A stretch of 64,000 bases of DNA, taken from positions 2,976,001-3,040,000 of the forward strand of contig NZ_CP013189.1 in the NCBI RefSeq assembly GCF_001444425.1. Reading direction: 5' to 3'. This DNA is from Pseudohongiella spirulinae (GTDB taxonomy: Bacteria; Pseudomonadota; Gammaproteobacteria; Pseudomonadales; Pseudohongiellaceae). This document shows positions 47,712-56,206 of this stretch, one piece after another. Under the pieces are notes generated by a model that searched no databases, was not told where the DNA came from, and saw nothing but the letters and a program-made list of their open reading frames with translations. Each line of letters opens with the position of its first letter. Within the stretch, counting starts at the first letter, position 1. The translations under genes were made by a program, and so were the position numbers.

Positions 47712-48531
47712 AACGACCGGCCGCCGCCCTGCCCAAACGTATTACTTCATCCGCTGACGGCCCGTATACAATCAAGCCAAGAAAACCTTGCTCCACGCGA
47801 GTCACAACCGATTCGGTATCGGCGGTGATCAGATCCGCGAGTCCTGCACGCTGGGCCTGTGCCAGCAGCTCCAGGTTCAGCTTCTCGGCTGCCTCACGGT
47901 CGCCGCCCAGAGCACTTGTCAGGCTGCCGATACCGCAGACCAGCGAGCTGTAACCTGGAATGTTGGCGATCTCTTCCAGCTCGGCGAATACTTCAGGCGT
48001 TTCGAGCAAAAACATAACAATGAAGTCACCATCGGGATTGCTCGGCGACCACACGTTGACACCTTCGAAGAATGAAATGGCTGTGCGAACTTCGTCGGCA
48101 CTTTCCACATGCGGAAACACCACGCCATCCACGCCCAGGGCTATGAGTTCTTCGGCACGCGCTCGCGAGGTTTCAACACCCGCTTCAGACATGGGCGGAA
48201 TACGAACCAGAATTGTCATCGCGGCGTCTTCACCCCGACTACGCAGCCCCTCTGCCACGTCACGCGCTTTCTCAAACGCATAGTCTTGCTCAAGATTCAC
48301 GAAGGCAAAATCCAGCAAAGGATTCGCCGCGAGTTCACGGCCCGTTTCAACAGTGAAGGGCATTCCTGTGACGTAATAACCAAATCCCACCTGGCCAGAC
48401 GACCAAAGTCCTACCAGCCCCCTGCCATCCGCAGCGGCAGCAGATGACACCAAATGTGTGCCTACTGTCAGGGTTGCAAATACAAACAGGGCGCTTTTCA
48501 GCGTCGCCCGAAAACAAAACCGATTTTTCAT
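47710..48531 (-). CDS. Exported HpcH/HpaI aldolase-like protein with altered active site
   Basis: A 273-residue protein with a Sec signal peptide ending near SSAAAA (residue 34), start chosen at 48531 where GGAG lies 6 bp upstream. The mature part aligns with HpcH/HpaI class II aldolases, which are cytosolic enzymes that cleave 2-keto-3-deoxy acids. VRIPP keeps the substrate Arg and FLLETPEV keeps the metal-ligand Glu. The catalytic His of the family's GEH is Gln (NLEQ), and the metal-ligand Asp of GPxDLS is Ser (GIGSLT). It is closely similar to the C-terminal domain of the protein at 61750-63432. Export and the lost residues argue against simple aldolase activity. It ends the module A run. 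Confidence 0.8.
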   Translation of the reverse strand: MKNRFCFRATLKSALFVFATLTVGTHLVSSAAAADGRGLVGLWSSGQVGFGYYVTGMPFTVETGRELAANPLLDFAFVNLEQDYAFEKARDVAEGLRSRGEDAAMTILVRIPPMSEAGVETSRARAEELIALGVDGVVFPHVESADEVRTAISFFEGVNVWSPSNPDGDFIVMFLLETPEVFAELEEIANIPGYSSLVCGIGSLTSALGGDREAAEKLNLELLAQAQRAGLADLITADTESVVTRVEQGFLGLIVYGPSADEVIRLGRAAAGR

Positions 48532-48628
48532 GATGTTCTCCAGCCCGAAGCAGGCAAAAATGCTATCAAACAAAACAGGCTGATTGCGTACGGTTTTGAC
48601 GCCATACGCAAACGCCTGCCGGTGGTTA

Positions 48629-49690
48629 CTATTTGTCAGGGTGTATGATGTAGACCTGGGTCAGAAAGATCTCCGCAGCGCCGGAAATCGCCGTATTCGC
48701 CCCGGTTTCAGGGTCAGGATAGGCATCTGCCAATCGTCTTAATGCACGATACTCGGAGGCTGCGGACACGGCACCGTAACTCTGGTGATGAGCGCCCCAG
48801 TTTCTGTTAAGGCGGTTTGTCCAGTTATCGACTCCCACATATCCAGCAAAGATGCCCTTTGCTTCAGTCGGTGTCAGGTCAAGCCTGAGCTGGAAATCAA
48901 AAACGTCGTAATGACCCACAAAACGCATGGCCCATGGCACCTTGGCTTTTTTGATCGGCTCGGTAGTCAACACACCATCGACGATCTTGCCGCGCGCCTC
49001 GGAAATAAAGCTCTGCCCCCAACGCACATCGACGCGTTGCGAACCACCCGCCACAAAACCCTCTCCCGTGGCGTCAGTGAACAGATCATCCAGGCCTCGG
49101 TACGTCGTCACAATGACCTCATCATCATTCATGAGATCGTCAACACCGGTGATCTCAATCATCCACCGGTTGTAATTGTGGCCGACGGCAAAAAGGCTTT
49201 CGAAATGCACAAACTGTCCGTCACTGCGCCAGCCCGGCGTACAGCCGATGGCCCGTTGCAACTGATTATCTATTCCTTCAACACCTTCCGGACTTCTGAA
49301 ATCATCCGAATCAACCCTGCCATCAAGATTCATTCCATAAGCGACTTCGCCTTGCGCCTCGTAATAGGGAAATGATTCTTCCGAGATTTCGGGGTGCCAC
49401 ATGCGACCCTCGCGCATGAGTCGTGTCTCCTGGACGGTCCACTCCCTTTCGCCGTCCATCGGGAACAGTTCAGCGAACTGCTCTCGCACCCCGCTCGCGT
49501 TCAGACCCTGCGGACACTGTATCTCGAGGCCATCGTCTTCATAAATCACCCAGGCCTTATGTGTCAGCACATAGCCGATGCGACCACCCGCAGGCGCCTC
49601 GGCTGTCAATGCGCCAGCAGCCGCCAGCGTGCTGATAAACAGCACAGAACTCAGCATAGGTGTTGCTCTACCCGCCCAGAAACGTGTCAT
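48629..49690 (-). CDS. Exported protein of unknown family, paralogue A
   Basis: A 353-residue protein with a Sec signal peptide (about 30 residues) and an AAGGAGAG ribosome site 5 bp before the ATG. I do not recognise a domain. It shares a clear framework with 53632-54729: GRIGYVLT at the mature N-terminus, CPQG followed by N two residues on, YEAQG, GIDNQL followed by AIGC or ALGC, YNRWMIEI, TDATGEGFV, QRVDxRWGQ and a C-terminal ALRRLADAYPDPETGANTAI. Four cysteines are possible disulfide partners. It is 36 bp downstream of a Yx(F/W/Y)xxD-repeat gene, the same pairing as its paralogue. Confidence 0.75.
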   Translation of the reverse strand: MTRFWAGRATPMLSSVLFISTLAAAGALTAEAPAGGRIGYVLTHKAWVIYEDDGLEIQCPQGLNASGVREQFAELFPMDGEREWTVQETRLMREGRMWHPEISEESFPYYEAQGEVAYGMNLDGRVDSDDFRSPEGVEGIDNQLQRAIGCTPGWRSDGQFVHFESLFAVGHNYNRWMIEITGVDDLMNDDEVIVTTYRGLDDLFTDATGEGFVAGGSQRVDVRWGQSFISEARGKIVDGVLTTEPIKKAKVPWAMRFVGHYDVFDFQLRLDLTPTEAKGIFAGYVGVDNWTNRLNRNWGAHHQSYGAVSAASEYRALRRLADAYPDPETGANTAISGAAEIFLTQVYIIHPDK

Positions 49691-49726
49691 ACGATCTCTC
49701 CTTAATGGATAACGGTAGGGTCGAAT

Positions 49727-51130
49727 TTATCGACGGAATGCGTTACCTGAAAAAATATCTCGCAATACAAACGCGTTGTACCCATTACGCCGGCCGTAGA
49801 ACTCGCCAAACGCGTCACCATGTGTATCGCCTGGTTCCAGATCTCCCTTATAGGTGTAGACCGGTCGCTCCCGATACGCCCAGACATGCAGCACGTCGTC
49901 GTCATCAGCGGTGGCGCGGCGCCCGGTATACGGGTTAATGGCCATCACACTCCACAGAGTGCTCTCGCTGCGGGCACCTGCCTGCGCAACAACATAGGGG
50001 AAAGTTTCAAGACAAAGTTCGGGATCACCACTGCCACATATGGCCATTCGATATTCTTGAGGCGTGTCAGGATGATCGCAGGCAAGTTGAGCCATGGAGT
50101 CATCATGACAGCTGTAAATGTAAACCGTCTGCCCACGGGAGTCAGCCAGCGTCTGCCCGCCAAAGTGTGCGTCCTGCACAGTAAACTCATCCGGCGGCGT
50201 TACAGCACGCTGCGTGTATACATTATGCCACCCGGGTACATCACCCCCGTCAAAACTGCGGGTTTGGGTATCCTTGTTATAGGTGTAGAGCGGACGTCCT
50301 CTGAAGGCCCATTGATTGACGCCTGAAGGATGTTTGATGATGGTCCAGTCAGTGCTGTTGCCCGCCACCCTGGGTGCTCGAACCGGCGTCCAGTCAGCAA
50401 GACATTCCCGAACACAATTCGAGACATTGGGTTCGTCGCCATCCCACATGTATACCGAGAACGACGTATCCGTTACCAGCAGTCGCCCGGTGGTACTCGA
50501 AAGCACCTGGAAGCCCGGCGGGATATTCGGTGGCGGCCCTACAGGCTCACGCACGACACCACCATCGCCCCCTGATGAAATTTTGGTGCCGCCCAGAACG
50601 TCGCCGGGTCTTTTATCCAGCATCGAGGTATACAGCGGAAAGCCGTCATAGGCCCATTGTCTGGAGCCATCAGCCCGATCGACCAGCGTCCACTTACCAA
50701 TAGCCCTGGCATCCTCGGATGCCAGCACGGGCGGCCAGACTGCGGTACAACTCACACTTTGATCGGCGTAGGGCAGCACCAGACCTGCAGGGTATGGACT
50801 CATATACCCAACTTCAACCCGCAGAATCTCGTCTGTACAGTTTGAACCGCCGTTTGCCCTGTCACCGGTAGAACCGTTGCGCAGCGCTCTGACCGGCCAT
50901 TTGTACAACGTCATTCCTTGTGCATTGGCATACACCGGTCCATCCAGTGGGGTGGGTATCACCTGTATGCCGGGCGGTACGTCTTCCCGTATATAGGATT
51001 CCTGTGCATCACTGCTTGCTGATTGCCAATATCGCATCCTGTCTGGTGTTTGTGCGACCGCACTTGCAGCGCTCAATAAGGAGGCACTGGCGACCACAAA
51101 AGCCACCGTCAGAAAGTTATTCAGATACAT
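49727..51130 (-). CDS. Exported Yx(F/W/Y)xxD-repeat (COG4315-like) protein, copy A
   Basis: A 467-residue protein with a signal peptide ending near SAVAQ (about 27). The mature part repeats a two-piece unit three times: a DxxGxTLYxW-like strand (GMTLYKW, FSVYMWDGDEP, GQTVYIYSCHD) and a W-A-[FY]-x-G/E-x-P-[LV]-Y-T strand (AYDGFPLYTS, AFRGRPLYTY, AYRERPVYTY). This is the pattern of the secreted lipoprotein repeat family COG4315/PF03640, whose function is unknown. Cysteine pairs such as NCVREC suggest disulfides. It is closely similar along its length to 54768-56171 and precedes the unknown-family gene. Confidence 0.8.
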   Translation of the reverse strand: MYLNNFLTVAFVVASASLLSAASAVAQTPDRMRYWQSASSDAQESYIREDVPPGIQVIPTPLDGPVYANAQGMTLYKWPVRALRNGSTGDRANGGSNCTDEILRVEVGYMSPYPAGLVLPYADQSVSCTAVWPPVLASEDARAIGKWTLVDRADGSRQWAYDGFPLYTSMLDKRPGDVLGGTKISSGGDGGVVREPVGPPPNIPPGFQVLSSTTGRLLVTDTSFSVYMWDGDEPNVSNCVRECLADWTPVRAPRVAGNSTDWTIIKHPSGVNQWAFRGRPLYTYNKDTQTRSFDGGDVPGWHNVYTQRAVTPPDEFTVQDAHFGGQTLADSRGQTVYIYSCHDDSMAQLACDHPDTPQEYRMAICGSGDPELCLETFPYVVAQAGARSESTLWSVMAINPYTGRRATADDDDVLHVWAYRERPVYTYKGDLEPGDTHGDAFGEFYGRRNGYNAFVLRDIFSGNAFRR

Positions 51131-51238
51131 GCCAATGAGTTTCCTTTTATTATAGTTAGCAGGCTGTCAGAGCTCGTGCAGGTCTGCACAATGTGACCAT
51201 AACACACGCCTTCCGGCAACCTCGATTATGACAAATTC

Positions 51239-52171
51239 TCAAATCTTTAGAACAGGTTCTCCACGCTCAGCGCAGGGTCTTATTCTAGCGACATATTGCC
51301 GTAGCGGGGCTTCAATATTCGTTTCCAGCAATACTCCTTTTTCCTCTTCGCGCAGCATGACAATCAGCTTGGTACCGAGCACATAACTGCTCCATGACGC
51401 CACATACTGCCTGTTGTACGCATCATCTGGATCAGTGCTTGTATTATCCCCGGCACCAAGCTGCTCCAGCGCCTTGTAGACGTCTTTGGTCATGGCATCA
51501 CGTTGCGAAACAGAAGAACTCATGAATTCTTCCACGGCCTGGTTTATTGCGTCGCCCTGTTCGTTGTTTCGATACGCGGCAAAAAAGATCGAGGCCATGA
51601 AATGCCGCTCAATGTTTTCATCACTGATACTGCTTCGATCACTGTGCCGGGAGGTTGTGGAATATTTATCCATGAAGGCTTTTATACCATGAATAAAATG
51701 CTGCATCTCAGGTGAGAGATTTGTCGACGTCGCGAGCTCACCCTTGGCATTTGTTTCAATTGCATAGTCAAATACATCGAGCCTTTTCCCGCGAAACCTC
51801 TCAACGTCAACGCCTGTGTTATAGATCTCATCCAGTTTTACCGCAACAAGCCAGTACCCGGGCTCTATCCTTGGGATAGAAACGCTCACTCTTGCCGATT
51901 CCGGGGTCATATATCCCACAAATGAATCGATGAAATACGTATAACCTCCATCGGGGTGAATTATCCTTGGTGCCCATCCGTTATGAAAAGCATGATGAGC
52001 GAAGCCCTGAAATATCAGGTCATCGTTATTCAGAAACCCTCTGAACATTTCATCTTTATCAAAATGGGTTTTGTTCTGTGCCCATGACTGCTGCCGGCTC
52101 CACTCAAGTGAAAGCCCGGCTATAACTGCCGCGCTCCGCAAACCCACCTGAAAGAACCTTCTTCTGTTCAT
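51239..52171 (-). CDS. Tat-exported protein of unknown family
   Basis: A 310-residue protein. The N-terminus, MNRRRFFQVGL, is a twin-arginine signal, with cleavage probably near SWAQ (about 32). Tat export usually means the protein folds or binds a cofactor before export. His-rich stretches (FAHHAFHNGWAPR, HFIHGIKAF, ENIERHFM) could bind metal. I recognise no family. Its ATG overlaps the stop of the upstream three-heme cytochrome (ATGA), so the two are translationally coupled and probably work together; it could be that cytochrome's partner subunit, but it does not look like a known gluconate or alcohol dehydrogenase small subunit. Confidence 0.65.
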   Translation of the reverse strand: MNRRRFFQVGLRSAAVIAGLSLEWSRQQSWAQNKTHFDKDEMFRGFLNNDDLIFQGFAHHAFHNGWAPRIIHPDGGYTYFIDSFVGYMTPESARVSVSIPRIEPGYWLVAVKLDEIYNTGVDVERFRGKRLDVFDYAIETNAKGELATSTNLSPEMQHFIHGIKAFMDKYSTTSRHSDRSSISDENIERHFMASIFFAAYRNNEQGDAINQAVEEFMSSSVSQRDAMTKDVYKALEQLGAGDNTSTDPDDAYNRQYVASWSSYVLGTKLIVMLREEEKGVLLETNIEAPLRQYVARIRPCAERGEPVLKI

Positions 52172-53400
52172 CGCTGGCGACGCACCTGTTCTGCCGTGAC
52201 AACGCTACCGCTGTTGGTCCAGGCGTTACGAATATATGTCAGCACCTCGGCCACCTCACTGTCAGTCAGCGTGTCATAGTATGACTCCATGGCCTCCCAG
52301 CGCCGGGCCTGCCACTGCGGCGATACTGGCTCATGCGGCAGCTGTGGGCCGTACAGCGTAATATTGATCAACGAGGCCGGATCCGGCGCCAGCGCAACGG
52401 CACTGCCCACCAGCGGCGGCCCCGTGGTAATCGCGCCCTCGCCATTCGGCTGGTGACAGATACCACAATGCACGTCATACACTATTTCGCCGCGACGCAT
52501 GACATCCGGCGCAGGCTTGCTCACGGACATGTTCTGCTCAAGGGCTGGCAGGCTCTTCAGGTAAACCGCCATGGCTATTATATCTTCGTCATGCAGGTGG
52601 CTGGTGCTATTCAAAACCACTCGATTCATCGGCCCAAAAACACCGGCACGCTCGCTGAAACCGAGTTTAAGGTACTCCTCTATCTGACCGTTGCTCCACA
52701 GCTTTAATCCGCTGCCGGCCTGAGTCAGGTTCGTGGCAGACCAATCCAGGAACTTACCGTCCACCTCGTCACGATAAGTCGCCCCCGTCATTGCCAATTG
52801 CTGTTTTTCATTGCCGAGTAACCCGCGAGGTGTATGGCAGGCGCCGCAGTGCCCCAGGCCCTCCACAAGATACGCGCCTCGATTCCATTGATCAGATTGA
52901 CCCGTTGCAGGCACAAACCGGCTCTCGTCAAAAAACAAACGCTTCCAGGCCCCGATCAACCAACGTTGATCAAACGGAAACCGAAGCGCGTTATCAGGTG
53001 GTACAAATCTTACCGGGGGGATACTCATCAAATAGTTATACAACAGATCAATATCTTCATCAGATATGAGTGTGTATGACGTATACGGAAAGACCGGATA
53101 CAGATGACCACCATCAGGCAGGATCCCCTTGCGCATGGCATTGGCGAATTGCTCGTTTGACCAGCCTCCTATACCCGTTTCAACATCAGGCGTAATGTTA
53201 GTCGAATATATCCGTCCGAACGGCATTTCGAATGGCACACCACCAGCCAGGTCAGGCCCTGTGTCGCTGGTATGGCAACTGATGCAACCGCCCGCGTACA
53301 GAATATACTGGCCCGGATCGATTGAGTCGCGCGCTGCAACCACGGATGAAACCGGCAATAGAAACAGCGCTATGCTTGCGTTGCTGAGGGCTATAAACAT
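52168..53400 (-). CDS. Exported three-heme cytochrome c (AdhB-like), copy A
   Basis: A 410-residue protein with a signal peptide (about 1-22). Three heme c motifs are present: CISCH near 38-42, CGACH near 185-189 and CGICH near 315-319. Spacing and sequence, such as FEMPFGRIYSTNITPD, VFPYTSYTLISDED and WNRGAYLVEGLGHCGACHTPR, match the three-heme subunit of membrane-bound alcohol/gluconate-type dehydrogenases. Such subunits pass electrons from a flavin or PQQ dehydrogenase to the respiratory chain. The start at 53400 gives a good signal peptide; an ATG at 53469 would lengthen the N-region by 23 residues. It overlaps the Tat-exported gene and heads module A. Confidence 0.88.
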   Translation of the reverse strand: MFIALSNASIALFLLPVSSVVAARDSIDPGQYILYAGGCISCHTSDTGPDLAGGVPFEMPFGRIYSTNITPDVETGIGGWSNEQFANAMRKGILPDGGHLYPVFPYTSYTLISDEDIDLLYNYLMSIPPVRFVPPDNALRFPFDQRWLIGAWKRLFFDESRFVPATGQSDQWNRGAYLVEGLGHCGACHTPRGLLGNEKQQLAMTGATYRDEVDGKFLDWSATNLTQAGSGLKLWSNGQIEEYLKLGFSERAGVFGPMNRVVLNSTSHLHDEDIIAMAVYLKSLPALEQNMSVSKPAPDVMRRGEIVYDVHCGICHQPNGEGAITTGPPLVGSAVALAPDPASLINITLYGPQLPHEPVSPQWQARRWEAMESYYDTLTDSEVAEVLTYIRNAWTNSGSVVTAEQVRRQR

Positions 53401-53504
53401 TTGACGTGTAACCCATCGGCAAGTAACAGCGCTTCTAAAACAGAGCAGAATGAATCTGGCATCCGACATACGATCCCTATTTTGCTGCCGCCTGAGCGCG
53501 CACC

Positions 53505-53536
53505 AAAAAGCGTGCGGGCCCCGAAGGATCCGCACG
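53505..53536 (-). terminator. Strong intrinsic terminator ending module B
   Basis: On the minus strand CGTGCGG and CCGCACG (53530-53536 and 53511-53517) form the base of a stem whose upper part pairs further, followed by CTTTTTGG (T-run at 53505-53509). It is about 95 bp after the stop of the 53632 gene and upstream of the copy A cytochrome, so modules A and B are separate transcripts. Confidence 0.85.
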
Positions 53537-53631
53537 TTATGCTATTGTTGTTTCCATTGCCAAATGGTTTTTAGCAGCATATCAAGGGGCTTGCTGGAGT
53601 ATCTGATGTGCTCCGCGCCCCTTGGCACTGC

Positions 53632-54729
53632 TCACTGGCCCCGGGGCTCAGGATGCAGGACGTAGACCTGGGTCATGGTTACTTCAACGGCCGAAGAAAT
53701 GGCTGTGTTGGCACCCGTCTCAGGATCAGGATATGCGTCCGCCAGTCGTCGCAGGGCAGCATACTCAGAGCCCGAACCACTCTGTCCATAGTTCTGATGG
53801 TGCATGGACCAAGTAGTTCTGAATCGGTGATTGAACTGATCGATATCAACATAACCACCCAGCAGGCCTGTTGCCTTCTGCGGCGTCAGGTTGAGTTGCA
53901 GCCGCAGATCACGGAACAGGTGGAAACCTCCCGTCACACCGCCTTGCGACCACGGGAATTTGACTTCCGGGAAGGACTCGGTAATCAGCACGCCATCCAC
54001 AATTTTGCCTTTAACCTGATTAATAAAGGGCTGGCCCCAACGCATGTCGACCCGCTGTGTGCCACCCGATACAAAGCCCTCTCCGGTAGCATCCGTCGAC
54101 AAAGAATCCATTCCACGATAAGTGGTTACGGTCACGTCGTCATCATTCACCAGGTCTTCAACGTCCGATATCTCAATCATCCACCGGTTATAGGCGTTGT
54201 TGATCATGAAGTCGTTTTCAAAGAACCAGTACGGTCCATCTTTTCGATAACCCGCGGTACAGCCAAGCGCCCTGAACAGCTGATTATCGATGCCTTCCTC
54301 GCCACTGGGGCTGGTGAACGAATCCGGGCCGATTTTGCCATCAAGATTCAGTCCATACGATATTGGACCTTGTGCTTCATAAAACGGCAGATCTCCGTAG
54401 ATATCGGGTAGACCGGATTCATTGTGAAACTGGTAACCCTCCACCTTGAGTCGTGTATCGACAACTGACAGCTCACCGTCAGCCGCAGCGAATTCATGGG
54501 CAAACAGTTCTCGCGAACCCCTGCCATTGATGCCTTGAGGACATTCTGTACGTTCGTCAGTTACATACATGGCCCAATGTCGCTCAGTCAGTACGTAACC
54601 GATTCGGCCATCCCTGTGGTGCGGCTCAGGCAGCTCGGCGGCAGCCTTGCCAGCCATTGCCAGAACGCTGCCCAACAGTGCAAACGAAAGCACCTGGGAC
54701 GTTTTGTTACCAGCCCGATGTTGTGCCAT
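53632..54729 (-). CDS. Exported protein of unknown family, paralogue B
   Basis: A 365-residue protein with a Sec signal peptide (cleavage near KAAA, about 31). The ATG at 54729 has AAGGAGAT about 7 bp upstream; an ATG 14 codons earlier (54771) would overlap the next gene. It shares with 48629-49690 the blocks GRIGYVLT, CPQG, YEAQGP, GIDNQL, YNRWMIEI, TDATGEGFVSGG, QRVDMRWGQPFI and the C-terminal ALRRLADAYPDPETGANTAI. No known domain is recognised. It lies 38 bp downstream of the second repeat protein and is the last gene before a strong terminator. Confidence 0.75.
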   Translation of the reverse strand: MAQHRAGNKTSQVLSFALLGSVLAMAGKAAAELPEPHHRDGRIGYVLTERHWAMYVTDERTECPQGINGRGSRELFAHEFAAADGELSVVDTRLKVEGYQFHNESGLPDIYGDLPFYEAQGPISYGLNLDGKIGPDSFTSPSGEEGIDNQLFRALGCTAGYRKDGPYWFFENDFMINNAYNRWMIEISDVEDLVNDDDVTVTTYRGMDSLSTDATGEGFVSGGTQRVDMRWGQPFINQVKGKIVDGVLITESFPEVKFPWSQGGVTGGFHLFRDLRLQLNLTPQKATGLLGGYVDIDQFNHRFRTTWSMHHQNYGQSGSGSEYAALRRLADAYPDPETGANTAISSAVEVTMTQVYVLHPEPRGQ

Positions 54730-54767
54730 TGTTCTTATCTCCTTCGTCGTTGGCGGTTTCATCGCGT

Positions 54768-56171
54768 TCATCGACGGAATTCGTTATTTTGATAAACATC
54801 TCTCAGCACAAACGCCTTGTAACCATTGCGACTGCCGGTGAATTCACCAAATGCATCACCATTGGCATCACCCGGCTGCTTGTCACCAGCGTAGGTGTAC
54901 ACCGGTCGCTCACGGTAGGCCCAGACATTCAGCGCACCTTCCTGACCCGCTTCGGCACGGCGTCCCGTCATGGGATCTATGGCCATAACGCTCCACAGAG
55001 GGCTGTCACTTTTGGCATTGGGCTGCGCCACTACATAGGGGAAGGTCTCAAGACAGCGCTGAGGATCACCATTGCCACAAATGGCCATGCGATACTCTTG
55101 CGGTGTGTCAGGATGATCACACGCCAATTGTGCAATCGAATCGTCCCGGCAGTTGTACAGATATACCGTCATTCCACGAGAGTCGGCCAGAACCTGCCCG
55201 CCGAACCAACCGTCCTGCACTGTGAATTCGTCAGGCGGGGTTACATCGCGCTGCGTGTACACATTATGCCATCCGGGCACATCGCCACCATCAAAGCTGC
55301 GAGCCCGCACATCATTGTTGTGCGTATACAGCGGCGCACCCCTGAATGCCCATTGGTTGACACCAGAGGGATGCCGCACGATCGACCAGTCTTCACTGTC
55401 AGCAGAAATGCGCGGTGCTCGAACAGGTGTCCAGTTATCCAGACATGTGCCTACACAATTCGATACGTTGGGCTCGTCTCCGTCCCACCGATATACCGAA
55501 AACTCACCATCCGTCACCAGCAGGCGACCGGTTGATGAGGAGATTACCTGGAATCCTGGCGGTACATCAGCCGGCGGGCCCGCGGGTACGCGGACAACAC
55601 CACCATCTCCACCCGAACGAATCTTGGTGCCACCCAGAACATCCCCCGGCTTCTTGTCGAGGTTAGAGGTATACAGAGGGTAACCGTCGTAGGCCCATTG
55701 CAGCGAGCCATCGGAACGCTCGGAGAGCGTCCATTTGCCAACTTCCTCTGCATCCTCGGGTGCAAGCAGGGGAGGCCAAACTTGCGTGCAGCTTATTTCC
55801 TGGTCGGCATAGGGCAACACCAAACCAGCCGGATATGGACTCATGAAGCCGACTTCCGTGCGGAGAATTTCGTCCGTACAGTTGGAGGAACCGTTGCTCC
55901 GGTCGCCGGTTGAACCATTGCGAAGTGCAATCAATGGCCATGTGTACAGGGTACGCCCTTGGGCGTCGGCATACACCGGACCATCCAGGGGTGTCGGAAT
56001 CACCTGTATTCCGGGCGGTACTTCCTCCCGGATATAGGGCTCCTGCGCGTTACTGGCCGCTGATTGCCAGTAACGCATATCGTTTGACGTTTCGGCAGCA
56101 GCCAGTGTGGCAGTCACGGCGGACGCGCTGGCTACAGCAAAAACAAACGTCTGAAGTTTATTCAGGTACAT
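54768..56171 (-). CDS. Exported Yx(F/W/Y)xxD-repeat (COG4315-like) protein, copy B
   Basis: A 467-residue protein of the same length as the copy at 49727-51130 and closely similar to it throughout. It has a signal peptide, then three paired repeat units (GRTLYTWP/AYDGYPLYTS, FSVYRWDGDEP/AFRGAPLYTH, GMTVYLYNCRD/AYRERPVYTY), ending in a GSRNGYKAFVLRDV tail. AAGGAGA precedes the ATG. It lies 35 bp downstream of the DUF1552 gene. The function of this repeat family is unknown. Confidence 0.8.
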   Translation of the reverse strand: MYLNKLQTFVFAVASASAVTATLAAAETSNDMRYWQSAASNAQEPYIREEVPPGIQVIPTPLDGPVYADAQGRTLYTWPLIALRNGSTGDRSNGSSNCTDEILRTEVGFMSPYPAGLVLPYADQEISCTQVWPPLLAPEDAEEVGKWTLSERSDGSLQWAYDGYPLYTSNLDKKPGDVLGGTKIRSGGDGGVVRVPAGPPADVPPGFQVISSSTGRLLVTDGEFSVYRWDGDEPNVSNCVGTCLDNWTPVRAPRISADSEDWSIVRHPSGVNQWAFRGAPLYTHNNDVRARSFDGGDVPGWHNVYTQRDVTPPDEFTVQDGWFGGQVLADSRGMTVYLYNCRDDSIAQLACDHPDTPQEYRMAICGNGDPQRCLETFPYVVAQPNAKSDSPLWSVMAIDPMTGRRAEAGQEGALNVWAYRERPVYTYAGDKQPGDANGDAFGEFTGSRNGYKAFVLRDVYQNNEFRR

Positions 56172-56206
56172 ACTAGTGAGTCTCCTTGAGAGGTCAAACA
56201 GACCCG

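Noticed and set aside
51239-52171. Gluconate 2-dehydrogenase subunit 3-like protein
   Set aside because: The Tat signal and the adjacent three-heme cytochrome invite this label, but I see no sequence resemblance to that family and no flavoprotein subunit nearby.
53608-54411. 267-codon open frame on the plus strand
   Set aside because: Antisense to the exported unknown protein at 53632-54729, whose paralogue at 48629 confirms the minus-strand reading.
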